From NCBI RefSeq assembly GCF_014218705.1, contig NZ_JABBJF010000007.1, positions 1-64,000 of the forward strand: a stretch of DNA of 64,000 nucleotides, in the 5' to 3' direction. Positions 19,458 through 32,531 of the stretch are shown piece by piece. The position numbers and the translations under genes are program-made. Position 1 is the stretch's first letter; each line of letters begins with the position of its first letter. The stretch comes from Kluyvera sichuanensis. GTDB lineage: Bacteria > Pseudomonadota > Gammaproteobacteria > Enterobacterales > Enterobacteriaceae. The notes under the pieces are model-generated. The model did no database searches. It was not told the origin of the DNA and was given only the letters and a program-made list of their open reading frames with translations.

Positions 19458-20308
19458 GATTTGCGTTTTTCCAGCGTCCGGTGACGAGACTGCACGTTCT
19501 TGCCGCGCGAGCGGAAGTAGTCAGCCAGCTGTTCGGCAACGTAGACCGAACGGTGTTTACCGCCGGTACAACCAATCGCCACGGTCAGATAGCTACGGTT
19601 ATTGGTTTCCAGCATAGGTAACCATAGCTCAAGATAGCTGCGGGTCTGGTAGATAAAGTTGTGAACTTCCGTGTGCCTGTCAAGGAACGCAGCCACCGGT
19701 TTGTCCAGGCCGGTCATCGGACGCAGCTTAGGATCCCAGTGCGGGTTCGGCAGGAAACGGACGTCGAAGACGTAGTCGGCATCAATCGGAATACCGTGCT
19801 TGAAGCCGAAAGATTCGAACACCATCGTTAACTCGCGCTCGCGTTTGCCCAGCAGGCGAGTACGCAGCATCTCCGCCAGTTCGTGAACCGACATCTCGGA
19901 GGTATCGACGATAAGGTCGGCGCGGGAGCGCAGCGGTTCCAGCAGATTGCTCTCTTCATCAATGGCGCTTTCCAGCGACAGATTCTTACTGGAGAGAGGG
20001 TGCAGGCGGCGAGTGTCGCTGTAGCGGCGAATCAGGGTGTTACGATCGGCATCAAGGAACAGCAGCTGCGGAGAGAAGTTATCCGGCAGGTTTTCCATGG
20101 CCCGCTCAAAGATTTCCGGTGATTCAGGCATGTTACGCACGTCGATGCTGACGGCGGCCGATATTTCGCGGTCAGCGAGCGTTTTTGCCAGTTCTGGCAG
20201 CAGCACGACCGGCAGGTTATCGACGCAATAAAAGCCCATGTCCTCCAGCGCGCGTAAGGCGACCGATTTTCCCGAGCCAGAGCGGCCGCTGACGATCATC
20301 AGTACCAT
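19454..20308 (-). CDS. rapZ: RapZ, RNase adaptor and GlmY/GlmZ regulator
   Basis: A 284-residue protein that binds the sRNA GlmZ and guides RNase E to cut it, lowering GlmS synthesis when glucosamine-6-phosphate is plentiful. The N-terminal ATPase-like domain has the Walker A GRSGSGKS at residues 8-15. The C-terminal RNA-binding domain contains [11 protein letters not shown] near 245-255 and a basic tail ([10 protein letters not shown]). The length equals that of E. coli RapZ (YhbJ). It sits between ptsN and ptsO in the rpoN operon. It relates functionally to glmM and murA elsewhere in the window. Confidence 0.97.
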   Translation of the reverse strand: MVLMIVSGRSGSGKSVALRALEDMGFYCVDNLPVVLLPELAKTLADREISAAVSIDVRNMPESPEIFERAMENLPDNFSPQLLFLDADRNTLIRRYSDTRRLHPLSSKNLSLESAIDEESNLLEPLRSRADLIVDTSEMSVHELAEMLRTRLLGKRERELTMVFESFGFKHGIPIDADYVFDVRFLPNPHWDPKLRPMTGLDKPVAAFLDRHTEVHNFIYQTRSYLELWLPMLETNNRSYLTVAIGCTGGKHRSVYVAEQLADYFRSRGKNVQSRHRTLEKRKS

Positions 20309-20341
20309 GTACCGTTTCTCCTCAGTACGATGTGATGTCCA

Positions 20342-20830
20342 CTATGCATCATCGTGAGTTTCCGTATCGGTGATGATTTGATACAGCTCTTCGTCGCTCT
20401 GCGCGGCGCGCAGACGACGGCAAATGGTTTTATCCGCCAGACGTTTTGCCACCAGGGACAGCGTGTGCAGGTGGGTTTTGGTCTGGTCTGCCGGCACCAG
20501 GAGCGCAAAGAGTAAATCGACGGGCTGATTGTCGATAGCATCAAAGGCGATCGGGGTTTCCAGCTGCACAAACACGCCAACGGCGCGCAGCGTATCTTCT
20601 TCCAGCTTACCGTGAGGAATAGCGATACCGTTACCAATACCGGTACTGCCCATCTTCTCGCGGGTCAAGATGGCTTCAAAGACCACCTGCGGAGGCAGGC
20701 CTAGCTGTTTTGCCGCCAGTTCGCTGATGATTTCCAGCGCGCGTTTCTTACTCTGACAGTGCACAGCACTGCGGGTACATTCCTGGTTAAGGACATTGCT
20801 CAGTTGAAGAGCCGAATCGTTATTTATCAT
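20342..20830 (-). CDS. ptsN: PtsN, EIIA component of the nitrogen PTS
   Basis: A 162-residue EIIA-fold protein, terminal acceptor of the phosphate relay PtsP-NPr-PtsN. The active His73 lies in GIAIPHGK. The unphosphorylated form binds TrkA and the sensor KdpD and so controls potassium balance; it also affects amino-sugar metabolism. E. coli PtsN is 163 residues, with high similarity from CTRS..CQSKKRALE to the end. It is located between hpf (gap 55 bases) and rapZ (gap 33 bases) in the rpoN operon. Confidence 0.97.
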   Translation of the reverse strand: MINNDSALQLSNVLNQECTRSAVHCQSKKRALEIISELAAKQLGLPPQVVFEAILTREKMGSTGIGNGIAIPHGKLEEDTLRAVGVFVQLETPIAFDAIDNQPVDLLFALLVPADQTKTHLHTLSLVAKRLADKTICRRLRAAQSDEELYQIITDTETHDDA

Positions 20831-20885
20831 AATTTCACCTAAGCATCGCCCGGTATGCGGGCATATCGGGCGACTGCTCGGACAA

Positions 20886-21173
20886 TCAATGTTGTTTTAG
20901 TTTGTCTTTATGCTTGTTTAACTGTCTCGCCAGTTTGTCTATCAAACCGTCGATGGCGGCGTACATATCCTTGCCTTCCGCGCTAGCATGAAGTTCGCCC
21001 CCGTTAACATGCAACGTTGCATCCGAGATGTGCGTCAATTTCTCCACCTTCAACACAATGTAGACCTGATTGATCCTCTCGAAATACTGTTCGAGCTTAA
21101 CGAATTTCGTATTCACAAATTCGCGCATCGCATCGGTAATTTCGACGTTGTGTCCAGTGATGTTGAGTTGCAT
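20886..21173 (-). CDS. hpf: HPF, ribosome hibernation-promoting factor
   Basis: A 95-residue factor that binds in the mRNA and tRNA channel of the 30S subunit and helps form inactive 100S ribosome dimers in stationary phase. It begins MQLNITGHNVEITDAMREFV, the conserved start, so I use ATG 21173; the open frame extends 28 codons further up without homology. The lysine-rich end NKHKDKLKQH is typical. It follows rpoN by 22 bases and belongs to its operon. Confidence 0.96.
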   Translation of the reverse strand: MQLNITGHNVEITDAMREFVNTKFVKLEQYFERINQVYIVLKVEKLTHISDATLHVNGGELHASAEGKDMYAAIDGLIDKLARQLNKHKDKLKQH

Positions 21174-21195
21174 AGTGTCTTCCTTATCAGTTGTG

Positions 21196-22629
21196 TCAAA
21201 CCAGTTGTTTACGCTGGTTAGACGGCGGAATGGATAAAGACTCTCGGTACTTTGCAACGGTACGCCGTGCCACCATGATACCCTGTTCAGAGAGCATGGT
21301 GGTCAGTTTACTGTCGCTCAGTGGTTTTGCGGGGTTCTCCGCGGCAATTAATTTCTTAACCAGCGCGCGAATCGCCGTGGAAGAGGCTTCGCCGCCGCCC
21401 TCGGTACTCACGTGACTGGAGAAGAAATACTTAAGCTCGAAAATGCCTCGTGGGCTATGCAAATACTTTTGCGTGGTCACACGCGAAATGGTGGACTCGT
21501 GCATCTCGACGGTCTGGGCGATATCCGCCAGCACCATCGGTTTCATATACTCTTCGCCGAGATCGAAAAAGGCCTGCTGCTGTTCAACGATGCAGCGACT
21601 GACTCGCAGCAGCGTGTCATTGCGGCTCTCAAGGCTCTTAATCAGCCATTTCGCGTCCTGCAGGTTGCTGCGGATAAACTGGCTGTCGGCGTCGTTACGG
21701 GCGTTGTTGCACATTCCCGCGTAGTGTTGGTTGATCTGCAAACGCGGAATGCTGTCGGCGTTCAGCTCAACGACCCAGCGATCGTTCACCTTGCGTACCA
21801 GTACATCTGGGATCACATACTCCGGTTCACCGGTCTGGATCGACTGACCCGGTCGCGGATCCAGCGACTGGATAAGATCCACCGCCTCTTTCAACACGTC
21901 CTCTTTCAGCCGCGTGACGCGCATCAGTGAACGGAAATCGTGGTTGGCGAGCAGATCGAGATGATCGCTGATAATCAGACGGGCTTCAGTGATTCGCGGC
22001 GTAGCGGGGGAGAACTGAGAAAGTTGGATCAGCAGGCAATCGCGGAGATCTTTGGCGGCGACGCCGACTGGATCGAAGCGTTGGATCCGCTTGAGCACGG
22101 CTTCCACTTCATCGAGGCCAACCTCTTCGTCGCCAATCCCTTCCAGAATGTCTTCCACCGTGACGGTGAGATAGCCGGTGTCGTCCACCGCGTCGACGAT
22201 CGAAGTCGCAATAGCCCGGTCGGTCTCGGTAAACGGCGTCAGCTCAACCTGCCACATCAGATAATCCTGAAGCGACTGGGTGGTTTCACCCTGATAAACC
22301 GGTAATTCATCGTCCTGATAATCAGCGCCGGTCCCGGAAGGGGTTCCGGCGGTGTAGATTTCATCCCAGCTGGCGTCGAGCGGCAGCTCTTCGGGCATAT
22401 CAGGTTTTTCCAGCGCATCAACGCTGTCCAGCGTTTCGTTATCGACGGTTTCCTGAGTCTCTACTTCTTCGTGAAGATCGGTTTGCTCAAGCAGGGGATT
22501 ACTCTCCAGCGCCTGCTGGAGTTCCTGCTGAAGTTCCAGCGTAGACAGCTGCAGCAGACGGATTGCCTGTTGCAGCTGTGGCGTCATGGCAAGCTGTTGG
22601 CTGAGCCTTAATTGCAAACCTTGCTTCAT
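21196..22629 (-). CDS. rpoN: Sigma-54 (RNA polymerase sigma-N factor)
   Basis: A 477-residue sigma factor for nitrogen-regulated and other enhancer-dependent promoters, the same length as in E. coli. Region I is glutamine- and leucine-rich (residues 1-50, [20 protein letters not shown]). An acidic region II follows, then the core-binding domain. The C-terminal DNA-binding part ends with the RpoN box [10 protein letters not shown] at about residues 454-463. It lies 45 bases downstream of lptB, and ptsN, rapZ and ptsO follow, as in most enterobacteria. Confidence 0.98.
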   Translation of the reverse strand: MKQGLQLRLSQQLAMTPQLQQAIRLLQLSTLELQQELQQALESNPLLEQTDLHEEVETQETVDNETLDSVDALEKPDMPEELPLDASWDEIYTAGTPSGTGADYQDDELPVYQGETTQSLQDYLMWQVELTPFTETDRAIATSIVDAVDDTGYLTVTVEDILEGIGDEEVGLDEVEAVLKRIQRFDPVGVAAKDLRDCLLIQLSQFSPATPRITEARLIISDHLDLLANHDFRSLMRVTRLKEDVLKEAVDLIQSLDPRPGQSIQTGEPEYVIPDVLVRKVNDRWVVELNADSIPRLQINQHYAGMCNNARNDADSQFIRSNLQDAKWLIKSLESRNDTLLRVSRCIVEQQQAFFDLGEEYMKPMVLADIAQTVEMHESTISRVTTQKYLHSPRGIFELKYFFSSHVSTEGGGEASSTAIRALVKKLIAAENPAKPLSDSKLTTMLSEQGIMVARRTVAKYRESLSIPPSNQRKQLV

Positions 22630-22674
22630 GTTCAGAACGAATATCTCCCGCTAACGTCGTAAACCACTACCCTA

Positions 22675-23400
22675 TCAGAGTCTGAAGTCTTCCCCAAGAT
22701 ACACGCGTTTAACATGTTCGTCTTGTAGGATCTCCTGAGGGGTACCGTGGGCAATCAGGTGCCCCTGGCTGACGATATAGGCGCGTTCACACACGGCCAG
22801 CGTTTCACGTACGTTGTGGTCGGTGATCAGCACGCCAAGACCGCTGTCGCGGAGGTGTTCAATGATGCGTTTAATATCGATAACGGAGATCGGGTCAACG
22901 CCGGCAAACGGTTCATCCAGCAGGATAAATTTCGGATTTGCCGCCAGCGCGCGGGCGATTTCAACACGGCGACGTTCACCGCCGGAAAGCGCCTGGCCAA
23001 GGCTGTCGCGCAGATGCTCGATGTGGAACTCTTCCATCAACTCTTTGGCGCGGTCTTCCCGCTGTTCGTTGCTCAGATCGTCACGGATCTGCAGCACCGC
23101 CATCAGGTTATCGTAGACGCTCAGACGACGGAAAATGGAGGCTTCCTGCGGCAGATAGCCGATACCGCGACGCGCGCGGGCGTGCAGCGGCAGCAGGCTA
23201 ATGTCTTCATCATCGATGATGATATTGCCGGCATCACGAGGAACGATCCCGACCACCATGTAGAAGGTGGTAGTTTTGCCCGCGCCGTTTGGCCCAAGCA
23301 GGCCCACAATCTCACCGGAATTCACGGTCAGACTGACATCTTCCACCACGCGGCGGCCTTTGTAGGCCTTCGCCAGATTTTTTGCAGTTAATGTCGCCAT
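22675..23400 (-). CDS. lptB: LptB, ATPase of the LPS export machine
   Basis: A 241-residue ABC ATPase on the cytoplasmic side. With LptF and LptG it extracts LPS from the inner membrane and pushes it along the LptC-LptA-LptD bridge. Motifs seen: Walker A GPNGAGKT (36-43), the Q-loop near 85, signature [10 protein letters not shown] near 139, Walker [11 protein letters not shown] with the catalytic glutamate near 163, and the H-loop histidine in [10 protein letters not shown]. Six bases after lptA. The length equals that of E. coli LptB. Confidence 0.98.
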   Translation of the reverse strand: MATLTAKNLAKAYKGRRVVEDVSLTVNSGEIVGLLGPNGAGKTTTFYMVVGIVPRDAGNIIIDDEDISLLPLHARARRGIGYLPQEASIFRRLSVYDNLMAVLQIRDDLSNEQREDRAKELMEEFHIEHLRDSLGQALSGGERRRVEIARALAANPKFILLDEPFAGVDPISVIDIKRIIEHLRDSGLGVLITDHNVRETLAVCERAYIVSQGHLIAHGTPQEILQDEHVKRVYLGEDFRL

Positions 23401-23406
23401 AACGAA

Positions 23407-23961
23407 TTAGTTACTCTTCTTCTGTGCCGGAGCCTGGTCTTTGGACTTGTCCTGCAGCTGCGATGGAACCAGCACGGTGGTTACGCGTTTACCTTTGTCG
23501 CTAAACGCCTGCATTTTCTGCTCTTTGACCAGATAAGTGATCTTGTCGCCTTTGATGTTGCTATCCAGCTGCTCAAGGTAAGCGTTGCCGGTCAGCACCA
23601 CGAAGTCGTTTGCCAGCTCATAATGCATTTTCGAGGCGCGGCCTTTTACCGGCTTGCCGTTGTCCTGCATCTGGTAGAAGGTTGCCGGGTTACCGTAACC
23701 GTCGATGACTTCTTTGCCTTTCTGGTCCGCCGGGCGGGTCACGACGACCTTATCGGCGTTGATTTTGATACTGCCCTGGGTCACCACTACGTTACCGGTG
23801 AAGGTTACGACGTTGCCCTGCATATCCAGCGACTGCTGATCGGATTCGATATGAATCGGCTGATTGGTATCGCCGGTAAGCGCCATTGCCGGCAGGCTGG
23901 CGGCCAGCAAGGAACCGGCAAGTGCCAGCTTAAGGCTGAGTTTGTTTGTTCTGAATTTCAT
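23407..23961 (-). CDS. lptA: LptA, periplasmic LPS-transport bridge protein
   Basis: A 184-residue periplasmic protein that forms the beta-jellyroll bridge carrying LPS between LptC and LptD. A signal peptide of about 27 residues (ending PAMA-LTG) precedes an OstA-like fold (IHIESDQQSLDMQGNVVTFTG is its beginning). The start at 23961 is chosen because E. coli LptA starts at the equivalent MKFKTNKLSL; a codon seven residues earlier is possible. The gene overlaps the end of lptC by 32 bases and precedes lptB by 6. In E. coli a sigma-E promoter inside lptC drives lptAB; I could not identify it with correct spacing. Confidence 0.96.
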   Translation of the reverse strand: MKFRTNKLSLKLALAGSLLAASLPAMALTGDTNQPIHIESDQQSLDMQGNVVTFTGNVVVTQGSIKINADKVVVTRPADQKGKEVIDGYGNPATFYQMQDNGKPVKGRASKMHYELANDFVVLTGNAYLEQLDSNIKGDKITYLVKEQKMQAFSDKGKRVTTVLVPSQLQDKSKDQAPAQKKSN

Positions 23962-24505
23962 AAGAGGTTCTAACCTTTTCAATCAGCTCGGCGTTTTTGC
24001 TGCGTAAATTGCCGCGCATTTTCAGGCCGCTGGAATTAAATGTTGTTCCGTATAACGTCACCAGATCGTCAGAGGAAACGTCCTGAGTCGTCAGGTTCAC
24101 CTGGGCATTATCCGTAGTAATCTTACGCAGTTGTGCGTCTTCTGTCAGCGCGTTGATTTCAACGTGCCCATAGAGATACAGCATGCGGTCATTAGTGAGC
24201 TTGGCTTTATCTGCTTTAATCGACCAGGTCGGCACCTTGTTGGTGTCATAGGTTGTCAAAAACGGGTGGGTAAACCATGACAACGCCTGGTCGGAAAAAT
24301 ACTCCACATGCTCGGCGATTAACCGGTAGCTGAGCGCGCCCTCGGGGCTGTACACCACGGTATCGGTATGTTCGCTTTGGTAGGTTGGATCGTTTGCGTT
24401 AACGACGGCCTGGCTCGTGTCGTCTTTATCGGCCAGGTTCAGGCCGATCAGGACAAGCGCAACCAGCGATAACACAATAATAACCCAACGTCTGGTTTTA
24501 CTCAT
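23930..24505 (-). CDS. lptC: LptC, inner-membrane LPS-transport protein
   Basis: A 191-residue bitopic protein. One transmembrane segment (about residues 7-25, WVIIVLSLVALVLIGLNLA) is followed by a periplasmic jellyroll domain that accepts LPS from LptFG and passes it to LptA. The length equals that of E. coli LptC. The start codon overlaps the kdsC stop by four bases (ATGA), and its 3' end overlaps lptA by 32 bases, so translation of the three genes is probably coupled. Confidence 0.97.
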   Translation of the reverse strand: MSKTRRWVIIVLSLVALVLIGLNLADKDDTSQAVVNANDPTYQSEHTDTVVYSPEGALSYRLIAEHVEYFSDQALSWFTHPFLTTYDTNKVPTWSIKADKAKLTNDRMLYLYGHVEINALTEDAQLRKITTDNAQVNLTTQDVSSDDLVTLYGTTFNSSGLKMRGNLRSKNAELIEKVRTSYEIQNKQTQP

Positions 24506-25068
24506 ATCGATTGCCCTTTGGCTTCTTCCAGCTTCCCTTGCGCCATTAGCAGCAGGTCGCAGACTTCACGAACTGCACCGCGGCCGCCCGCAATACGCGT
24601 CACGTAATCGGCTTTCGGTAGCAGCAGAGGGTGTGCATCCGCGACGGCGACGCTAAGACCAATTTCTGCCATCACCGGCCAGTCGATCAGGTCATCGCCA
24701 ACGTAGGCCACTTCATCCGGCTGGAGATGCAGTTTTGCTATCAGCTCGCGGTAGGCGATCAGTTTATCCGACTGCCCCTGGTAAAGATGGGTGATGCCGA
24801 GCGTGGCGCAGCGGTCTTCTAACAGTTTAGCCTTTCGTCCGGTAATAATCGCCACGTCGATATCTGAGGTGAGGGCGCAGCGCACGCCGTAGCCGTCGCG
24901 GACGTTAAAGGCTTTCAGCTCTTCACCGCTGTTGCCCATGTAGATAAGCCCGTCAGAAAGCACCCCGTCAACGTCGAGGATCAGCAGGCGGATTTTTTCC
25001 GCCTTCGCCATAAATTGTGGACTCACCGGGCCATAACAGGTGGCGACCGATGCGACAGCATTACTCAT
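24502..25068 (-). CDS. kdsC: KdsC, Kdo-8-phosphate phosphatase
   Basis: A 188-residue HAD-family phosphatase that removes phosphate from Kdo-8-phosphate, the last step before activation of Kdo for lipid A core synthesis. The HAD motif I is LDVDGVLSDG with nucleophile Asp32 and Asp34. Motif II is TGR near residue 76 and motif III GDDLIDWPVM near 123. It has the same length as E. coli KdsC. Fifteen bases after kdsD and overlapping lptC by four bases. Confidence 0.97.
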   Translation of the reverse strand: MSNAVASVATCYGPVSPQFMAKAEKIRLLILDVDGVLSDGLIYMGNSGEELKAFNVRDGYGVRCALTSDIDVAIITGRKAKLLEDRCATLGITHLYQGQSDKLIAYRELIAKLHLQPDEVAYVGDDLIDWPVMAEIGLSVAVADAHPLLLPKADYVTRIAGGRGAVREVCDLLLMAQGKLEEAKGQSI

Positions 25069-25083
25069 TCTTTATATCCTTGA

Positions 25084-26070
25084 TTACACTACGCCTGCGC
25101 GCAGTAGGTCGTGCATATGTATCACACCTAGCAGATGGTCGCCATCGGCAACCAGCACGCAGGTGATATGACGGGATTGCATCAGGTTCAGCGCATCGAC
25201 CGCCAGCATGCCTGGGCGAATGCGAATACCGCCCGGCGTCATCACGTCTGCAATGCCGAGACTGCGCACATCGGCGCCGGTATCGAAAATGCGTCGCAGG
25301 TCACCGTCGGTGAAAATCCCTTTGATCTGCATGTTGTCATCGCAGATGGCGGTCATGCCCAGATTTTTGCGGGTAATCTCCAGCAGAGCATCGCGCAGCG
25401 ACGCGTCAACGCTAACGTGCGGAATCTCATCGCCTGTATGCATAATATCGTTAACGCGCAGCAGAAGCTTACGACCCAGTGCGCCGCCGGGGTGCGACAG
25501 GGCAAAATCTTCAGCGGTAAAGCCACGTGCTTTCAGTAACGCCACCGCCAGCGCATCGCCCATCACCAGTGCTGCCGTGGTGCTGGAGGTGGGGGCCAGC
25601 CCAAGCGGGCAGGCTTCGCGCGGAACCTTGACGCACAAATGAATATCCGCTGCGCGGCCCATGCTGCTGTCTGGACGACTGGTCATGCAGATAAGCGGCA
25701 CGCGAAGACGTTTTAATACTGGAATGAGCGCCAGAATTTCATTGGATTCGCCGGAGTTGGATAAGGCGATAACGACGTCCTGCGGCGTGACCATGCCTAA
25801 ATCGCCGTGCGCCGCTTCACCGGGGTGAACGAAGAAGGCGGAGGTGCCGGTGCTGGCGAAGGTGGCCGCCATCTTGCGGCCAATGTGCCCGGACTTGCCC
25901 ATCCCCATGACCACGACTTTGCCGGTGCAGTAGAAGATCTTCTCGCAGGCGGCGCTGAAATCCTGGTTAATGTATTGATCTAGCTGCTCCAGCCCTTCCC
26001 GTTCAATCGCCAGAACGTCCCTTCCGGCCTGCTGGAAGTCGAAATCTGACGGCAAATCTATTTGCGACAT
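25084..26070 (-). CDS. kdsD: KdsD, D-arabinose-5-phosphate isomerase
   Basis: A 328-residue enzyme converting ribulose-5-phosphate to arabinose-5-phosphate, the first committed step of Kdo synthesis. It consists of an N-terminal SIS sugar-isomerase domain (GMGKSGHIGRKMAATFASTG near residues 55-74) and two C-terminal CBS domains (from about 210, with DGDLRR near 257). The start at 26070 matches E. coli KdsD (328 residues); the open frame extends 41 codons further into yrbG without homology. It is 14 bases downstream of yrbG. Confidence 0.96.
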   Translation of the reverse strand: MSQIDLPSDFDFQQAGRDVLAIEREGLEQLDQYINQDFSAACEKIFYCTGKVVVMGMGKSGHIGRKMAATFASTGTSAFFVHPGEAAHGDLGMVTPQDVVIALSNSGESNEILALIPVLKRLRVPLICMTSRPDSSMGRAADIHLCVKVPREACPLGLAPTSSTTAALVMGDALAVALLKARGFTAEDFALSHPGGALGRKLLLRVNDIMHTGDEIPHVSVDASLRDALLEITRKNLGMTAICDDNMQIKGIFTDGDLRRIFDTGADVRSLGIADVMTPGGIRIRPGMLAVDALNLMQSRHITCVLVADGDHLLGVIHMHDLLRAGVV

Positions 26071-26084
26071 AGTGTTATCCCAGT

Positions 26085-27059
26085 TCATTCGATGAAAAGC
26101 GGCGTGCCCCAGTAGAGCAGCGCCAGCCATACCACAAACCCGCCGATTAACAACACGCCCGCGACGCGGCCTACCTGACGGCGGCGCCAGCACAGCAGGG
26201 CAAAGACCACGCTGACCAGCATCATCACGCCGTAGTCCCGGGTATACGCGAGAGGGTTAAACGTCCCTGGCGCGATAAGGGCGGGGAGCCCCAGCACGAT
26301 AGCAATATTAAAGAAATTCGAGCCGATGATATTGCCGACCGCAATATCGTTTTCGCCTTTACGTACGCCCGCAATGGCGGTCGCCAGCTCCGGCAGGCTG
26401 GTACCCAGCGCGATAATCGTCAGGCCAATGGTCAGTTCGCTCATCGCGAAGTAGTTAGCCAGCACGGTGGCGTTATCAATCACCATCTGGGTCGCCATCG
26501 GCATGATAATCAGCGCCACGCCGAGCCAGAGGCAGGCTACGGGTAGCGACCCATCGCGCGGCAGTTCGGCCAACTGCTCCTGGGTAAATTTGTCGTTACC
26601 CTCGCGTTCGGCAAGACGGGCTATTTTAATGATAAACAACAGCCAGAGCCCGGCCAGAATAAATAAAAAGACGCCGTCAAACCATGACAGTTCGCCATCA
26701 TACAACACATAGCCTGCGACCAGGCTCACTACCAACATTAGCGGTAATTCGCGGCGCAGAATATCAGAATGCACGGTAAATGGGTGGAACAGGGCGGTCA
26801 GCCCGAGGATCAGCAAAATGTTGACGATGTTGGATCCGACGGCGGTACCGATGGCCAGATCGACCTGCCCGTGCAGCGAGGCGGCGGCAGAGACGATGAT
26901 TTCCGGCAGTGAGGTACCGATGCTGACAACGGTTATACCTATAATCAGAGGAGGAACACCTAAAGCACGGCACAGAATCGAGGCGGAGTACACGAGGCGG
27001 TCGGCGCTGTAGACCACCAGAAGTAAACCAATTATTAACAGAGCCGTAGCTAAAAGCAT
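26085..27059 (-). CDS. yrbG: YrbG, calcium/sodium antiporter-family membrane protein
   Basis: A 324-residue integral membrane protein of the CaCA (cation/calcium exchanger) superfamily with about ten hydrophobic segments. The two family alpha-repeats are visible with their signatures GTSLPEIIVSAAAS (about residues 48-61) and GTSLPELATAIAG (about 221-233). Its substrate in enterobacteria is not settled. It is the first gene of the yrbG-kdsD-kdsC-lptC-lptA-lptB series and diverges from mlaF over a gap of about 190 bases that must hold both promoters. Confidence 0.94.
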   Translation of the reverse strand: MLLATALLIIGLLLVVYSADRLVYSASILCRALGVPPLIIGITVVSIGTSLPEIIVSAAASLHGQVDLAIGTAVGSNIVNILLILGLTALFHPFTVHSDILRRELPLMLVVSLVAGYVLYDGELSWFDGVFLFILAGLWLLFIIKIARLAEREGNDKFTQEQLAELPRDGSLPVACLWLGVALIIMPMATQMVIDNATVLANYFAMSELTIGLTIIALGTSLPELATAIAGVRKGENDIAVGNIIGSNFFNIAIVLGLPALIAPGTFNPLAYTRDYGVMMLVSVVFALLCWRRRQVGRVAGVLLIGGFVVWLALLYWGTPLFIE

Positions 27060-27247
27060 CTAAAATCCTTTATTCGGGTATAATCGTCGGTCCGCACGTC
27101 TGGACGTAACGAATTCCTAATTTTGACTTTATGCGCTGGAAAAGTAAAACAAATGCCAGATTTCGTTAACCAGAGCGGTTAGGATTCTGTAAGAATGCGG
27201 GGGCAAGCAGGAGTTTGCTCTACTTAAGGACCTGGAAAGGTAAGCCT

Positions 27248-28850
<1,603 letters not shown>

Positions 28851-28854
28851 GTGA

Positions 28855-29409
28855 ATGCAAACGAAAAAGAGTGAAATCTGGGTCGGTATTTTTTTGTTGG
28901 TTGCCCTGCTGGCGGCGCTGTTTATCTGCCTGAAGGCGGCGGACGTATCGTCAATGAAATCAGAACCAACCTACCGCATTTACGCCACCTTCGATAACAT
29001 CGGCGGCCTGAAAAACCGTTCACCGGTGCGAATTGGCGGCGTAGTGATTGGTCGCGTTGCGGATATTGAACTGGATCCGAAAACCTACTTACCGCGCGTC
29101 GCTATCGATATCGAAGATCGCTATAACCATATCCCTGATACCAGTTCGCTGGCCATTCGTACTTCTGGCCTGCTTGGGGAACAGTATCTGGCGCTGAACG
29201 TCGGCTTTGAAGACCCTGAACTGGGAACGTCTATCCTTAAAGATGGCGGTATCATCCAGGACACTAAATCAGCGATGGTACTGGAAGACCTGATTGGCCA
29301 ATTCCTTTACAACAGCAAAGGCAGCGACAATCAGAATTCAGGCGATGCGCAGGGTTCTGCAGATGGACATACTGGTACGGCGACGCCTGCGACTGGCGCG
29401 ACGAATTAA
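28855..29409 (+). CDS. mlaD: MlaD, MCE-domain lipid-binding subunit
   Basis: A 184-residue protein with one N-terminal transmembrane helix (about residues 7-25) and a periplasmic MCE domain (about 39-117, beginning TYRIYATFDNIGGLKNRSPV), then a helical segment and a disordered tail rich in Gly, Ser, Ala and Thr. MlaD hexamers sit on MlaE and form a hydrophobic pore for phospholipids passed to or from MlaC. The length is within one residue of E. coli MlaD (183). Start ATG 28855 is four bases after the mlaE stop. Confidence 0.97.
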   Translation: MQTKKSEIWVGIFLLVALLAALFICLKAADVSSMKSEPTYRIYATFDNIGGLKNRSPVRIGGVVIGRVADIELDPKTYLPRVAIDIEDRYNHIPDTSSLAIRTSGLLGEQYLALNVGFEDPELGTSILKDGGIIQDTKSAMVLEDLIGQFLYNSKGSDNQNSGDAQGSADGHTGTATPATGATN

Positions 29410-30062
<653 letters not shown>

Positions 30063-30063
<1 letters not shown>

Positions 30064-30353
30064 TGGCCGAACCGCTAAGCTGGAAGCGCGACGGTGAACG
30101 CCTGGCGCTGCACGGTGAACTGGATCAGGACTTTCTGGTGTCCCTGTGGGATGCCAGAAGCGAAGCGACGCAGGGCGTGTCGGTTCTCGACCTCAGCGGC
30201 CTGAGCCGTGTCGATACGGCTGGTCTGGCGCTGCTGGTGCATCTGGTTGAGCTTATCCGCGCGCAGGGGCGAACCCCGAGCCTGGAAGGAGTAAGCGAAA
30301 AACTGGTAACCCTGAAAAGCTTGTACAACCTGCCGGAAGGCATGATCCCCTAA
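30063..30353 (+). CDS. mlaB: MlaB, STAS-domain regulator of the Mla complex
   Basis: A 96-residue cytoplasmic STAS-domain protein that binds MlaF and is needed for assembly and activity of the transporter. The conserved Asp51-Thr52 in SRVDTAGLALL corresponds to the position phosphorylated in related anti-anti-sigma factors; in E. coli MlaB Thr52 is functionally important. ATG overlaps the mlaC stop by one base. It is the last gene of mlaFEDCB, followed by a strong terminator. Confidence 0.95.
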
Positions 30354-30386
30354 CAGTTTCAGCACGTTACTGTTGTGGTTTCTGAC

Positions 30387-30419
30387 AAAGCCCCATCAAT
30401 CTCAACGATGGGGCTTTTT
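30387..30419 (+). terminator. Intrinsic terminator of mlaFEDCB
   Basis: AAAGCCCCATC, a 9-base loop and GATGGGGCTTTTT. A strong rho-independent terminator 34 bases after mlaB, which separates the mla genes from ibaG. Confidence 0.95.
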
Positions 30420-30491
30420 GCTTGTTTAAGACCGCGCCACTTTCCTCTAAGATGTGGGGCTTGTTTTCACTCTCAAATGAAATGCGAACCT

Positions 30492-30746
30492 ATGGAAAAT
30501 AATGAAATTCAGACCGTGCTGATGAACGCACTCTCCCTTCAGGAAGTTCTCGTTTCTGGCGATGGCAGCCACTTCCAGGTTATTGCCGTGGGTGAGATGT
30601 TTGATGGCATGAGCCGGGTTAAGAAGCAGCAGACGATCTATGGCCCGCTGATGGAGTATCTTGCGGACAACCGCATTCATGCCCTGTCGATCAAGGCGTA
30701 CACCCCACAAGAGTGGGCACGCGATCGCAAACTCAACGGTTTTTGA
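30492..30746 (+). CDS. ibaG: IbaG, BolA-family protein (YrbA)
   Basis: An 84-residue BolA-like protein, the same length as in E. coli. Family members pair with monothiol glutaredoxins and bind [2Fe-2S] clusters; IbaG is linked to acid resistance and to iron-sulphur cluster traffic. The conserved [20 protein letters not shown] region and the C-terminal [10 protein letters not shown] are present, and the cluster-ligand histidine candidates are in the LSIKAYTP segment and GSHFQV. The frame is open upstream to 30375 but runs through the terminator; ATG 30492 is the homologous start. 65 bases before murA. Confidence 0.95.
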   Translation: MENNEIQTVLMNALSLQEVLVSGDGSHFQVIAVGEMFDGMSRVKKQQTIYGPLMEYLADNRIHALSIKAYTPQEWARDRKLNGF

Positions 30747-30796
30747 GCCAGGGGAAAAGTGTGCGCACTTTTCCGGTGGCGAACGTGAATACTTAA

Positions 30797-32071
<1,275 letters not shown>

Positions 32072-32086
32072 TCGCAACCGCTATTT

Positions 32087-32114
32087 AAGCGCCCACAGAT
32101 TCTGGTGGGCGCTT
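32087..32114 (+). terminator. Intrinsic terminator of murA
   Basis: AAGCGCCCAC, a 7-base loop and GTGGGCGCTT followed by CTCTCTTAA. Located between the converging murA and sfsB and probably used from the murA side. Confidence 0.85.
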
Positions 32115-32127
32115 CTCTCTTAATATC

Positions 32128-32403
32128 TCACTCATTTTCCTGCTTACTGCGCCGAATAGACTGCGTTCTGTCGATAAACACATGGGTGACCGGATCGTGG
32201 TAGCGCGATGGCCAAATAATCCATGGGTCCGTTTCCAGCACTTTGGCAATGATCATCTCTCCTTTCGGCCACGGACGTGAAAGCACGTTGGCTAAGGTGG
32301 ATGAACTTAGCCCGTTCTTACGTGATTCTGCTGCCATTGATGTGCCTTTTTTACGTAACCCCGCGATAATGTCGGCGGGATGCCAGTCGCTAAACTTCTC
32401 CAT
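32128..32403 (-). CDS. sfsB: SfsB, Ner-like DNA-binding protein (Nlp)
   Basis: A 91-residue helix-turn-helix protein resembling the Ner repressor of phage Mu. The conserved core WHPADIIAGLRKKGTSMAAE and NGLSSSTLANVLSRPWPKGE matches E. coli SfsB (Nlp), reported to stimulate maltose-gene expression in crp mutants. The physiological target is unknown. It stands alone between murA and ispB, reads towards murA, and its upstream 130 bases are AT-rich. A phage-derived origin long ago is likely. Confidence 0.93.
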   Translation of the reverse strand: MEKFSDWHPADIIAGLRKKGTSMAAESRKNGLSSSTLANVLSRPWPKGEMIIAKVLETDPWIIWPSRYHDPVTHVFIDRTQSIRRSKQENE

Positions 32404-32531
32404 ACTTCCTCCCTGAAAACGGTCATTAACTCGCTACGTTGAGTGAGGAATACACTGTATCGCTCTTTTCGGTAAGTTCATAAAAAGTTCTAGTAAGTTT
32501 AATTAAATTAGGAAAACATCAAATTTCTGAC

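Noticed and set aside
24060-24110. Sigma-E promoter for lptAB inside lptC
   Set aside because: Minus-strand GAACCT and TCTGA-like boxes exist but are 19 bases apart instead of about 16, so I do not report a promoter.
32128-32403. sfsB as evidence of a prophage
   Set aside because: A single Ner-like gene found in the same place in E. coli; no other phage genes or attachment repeats around it.
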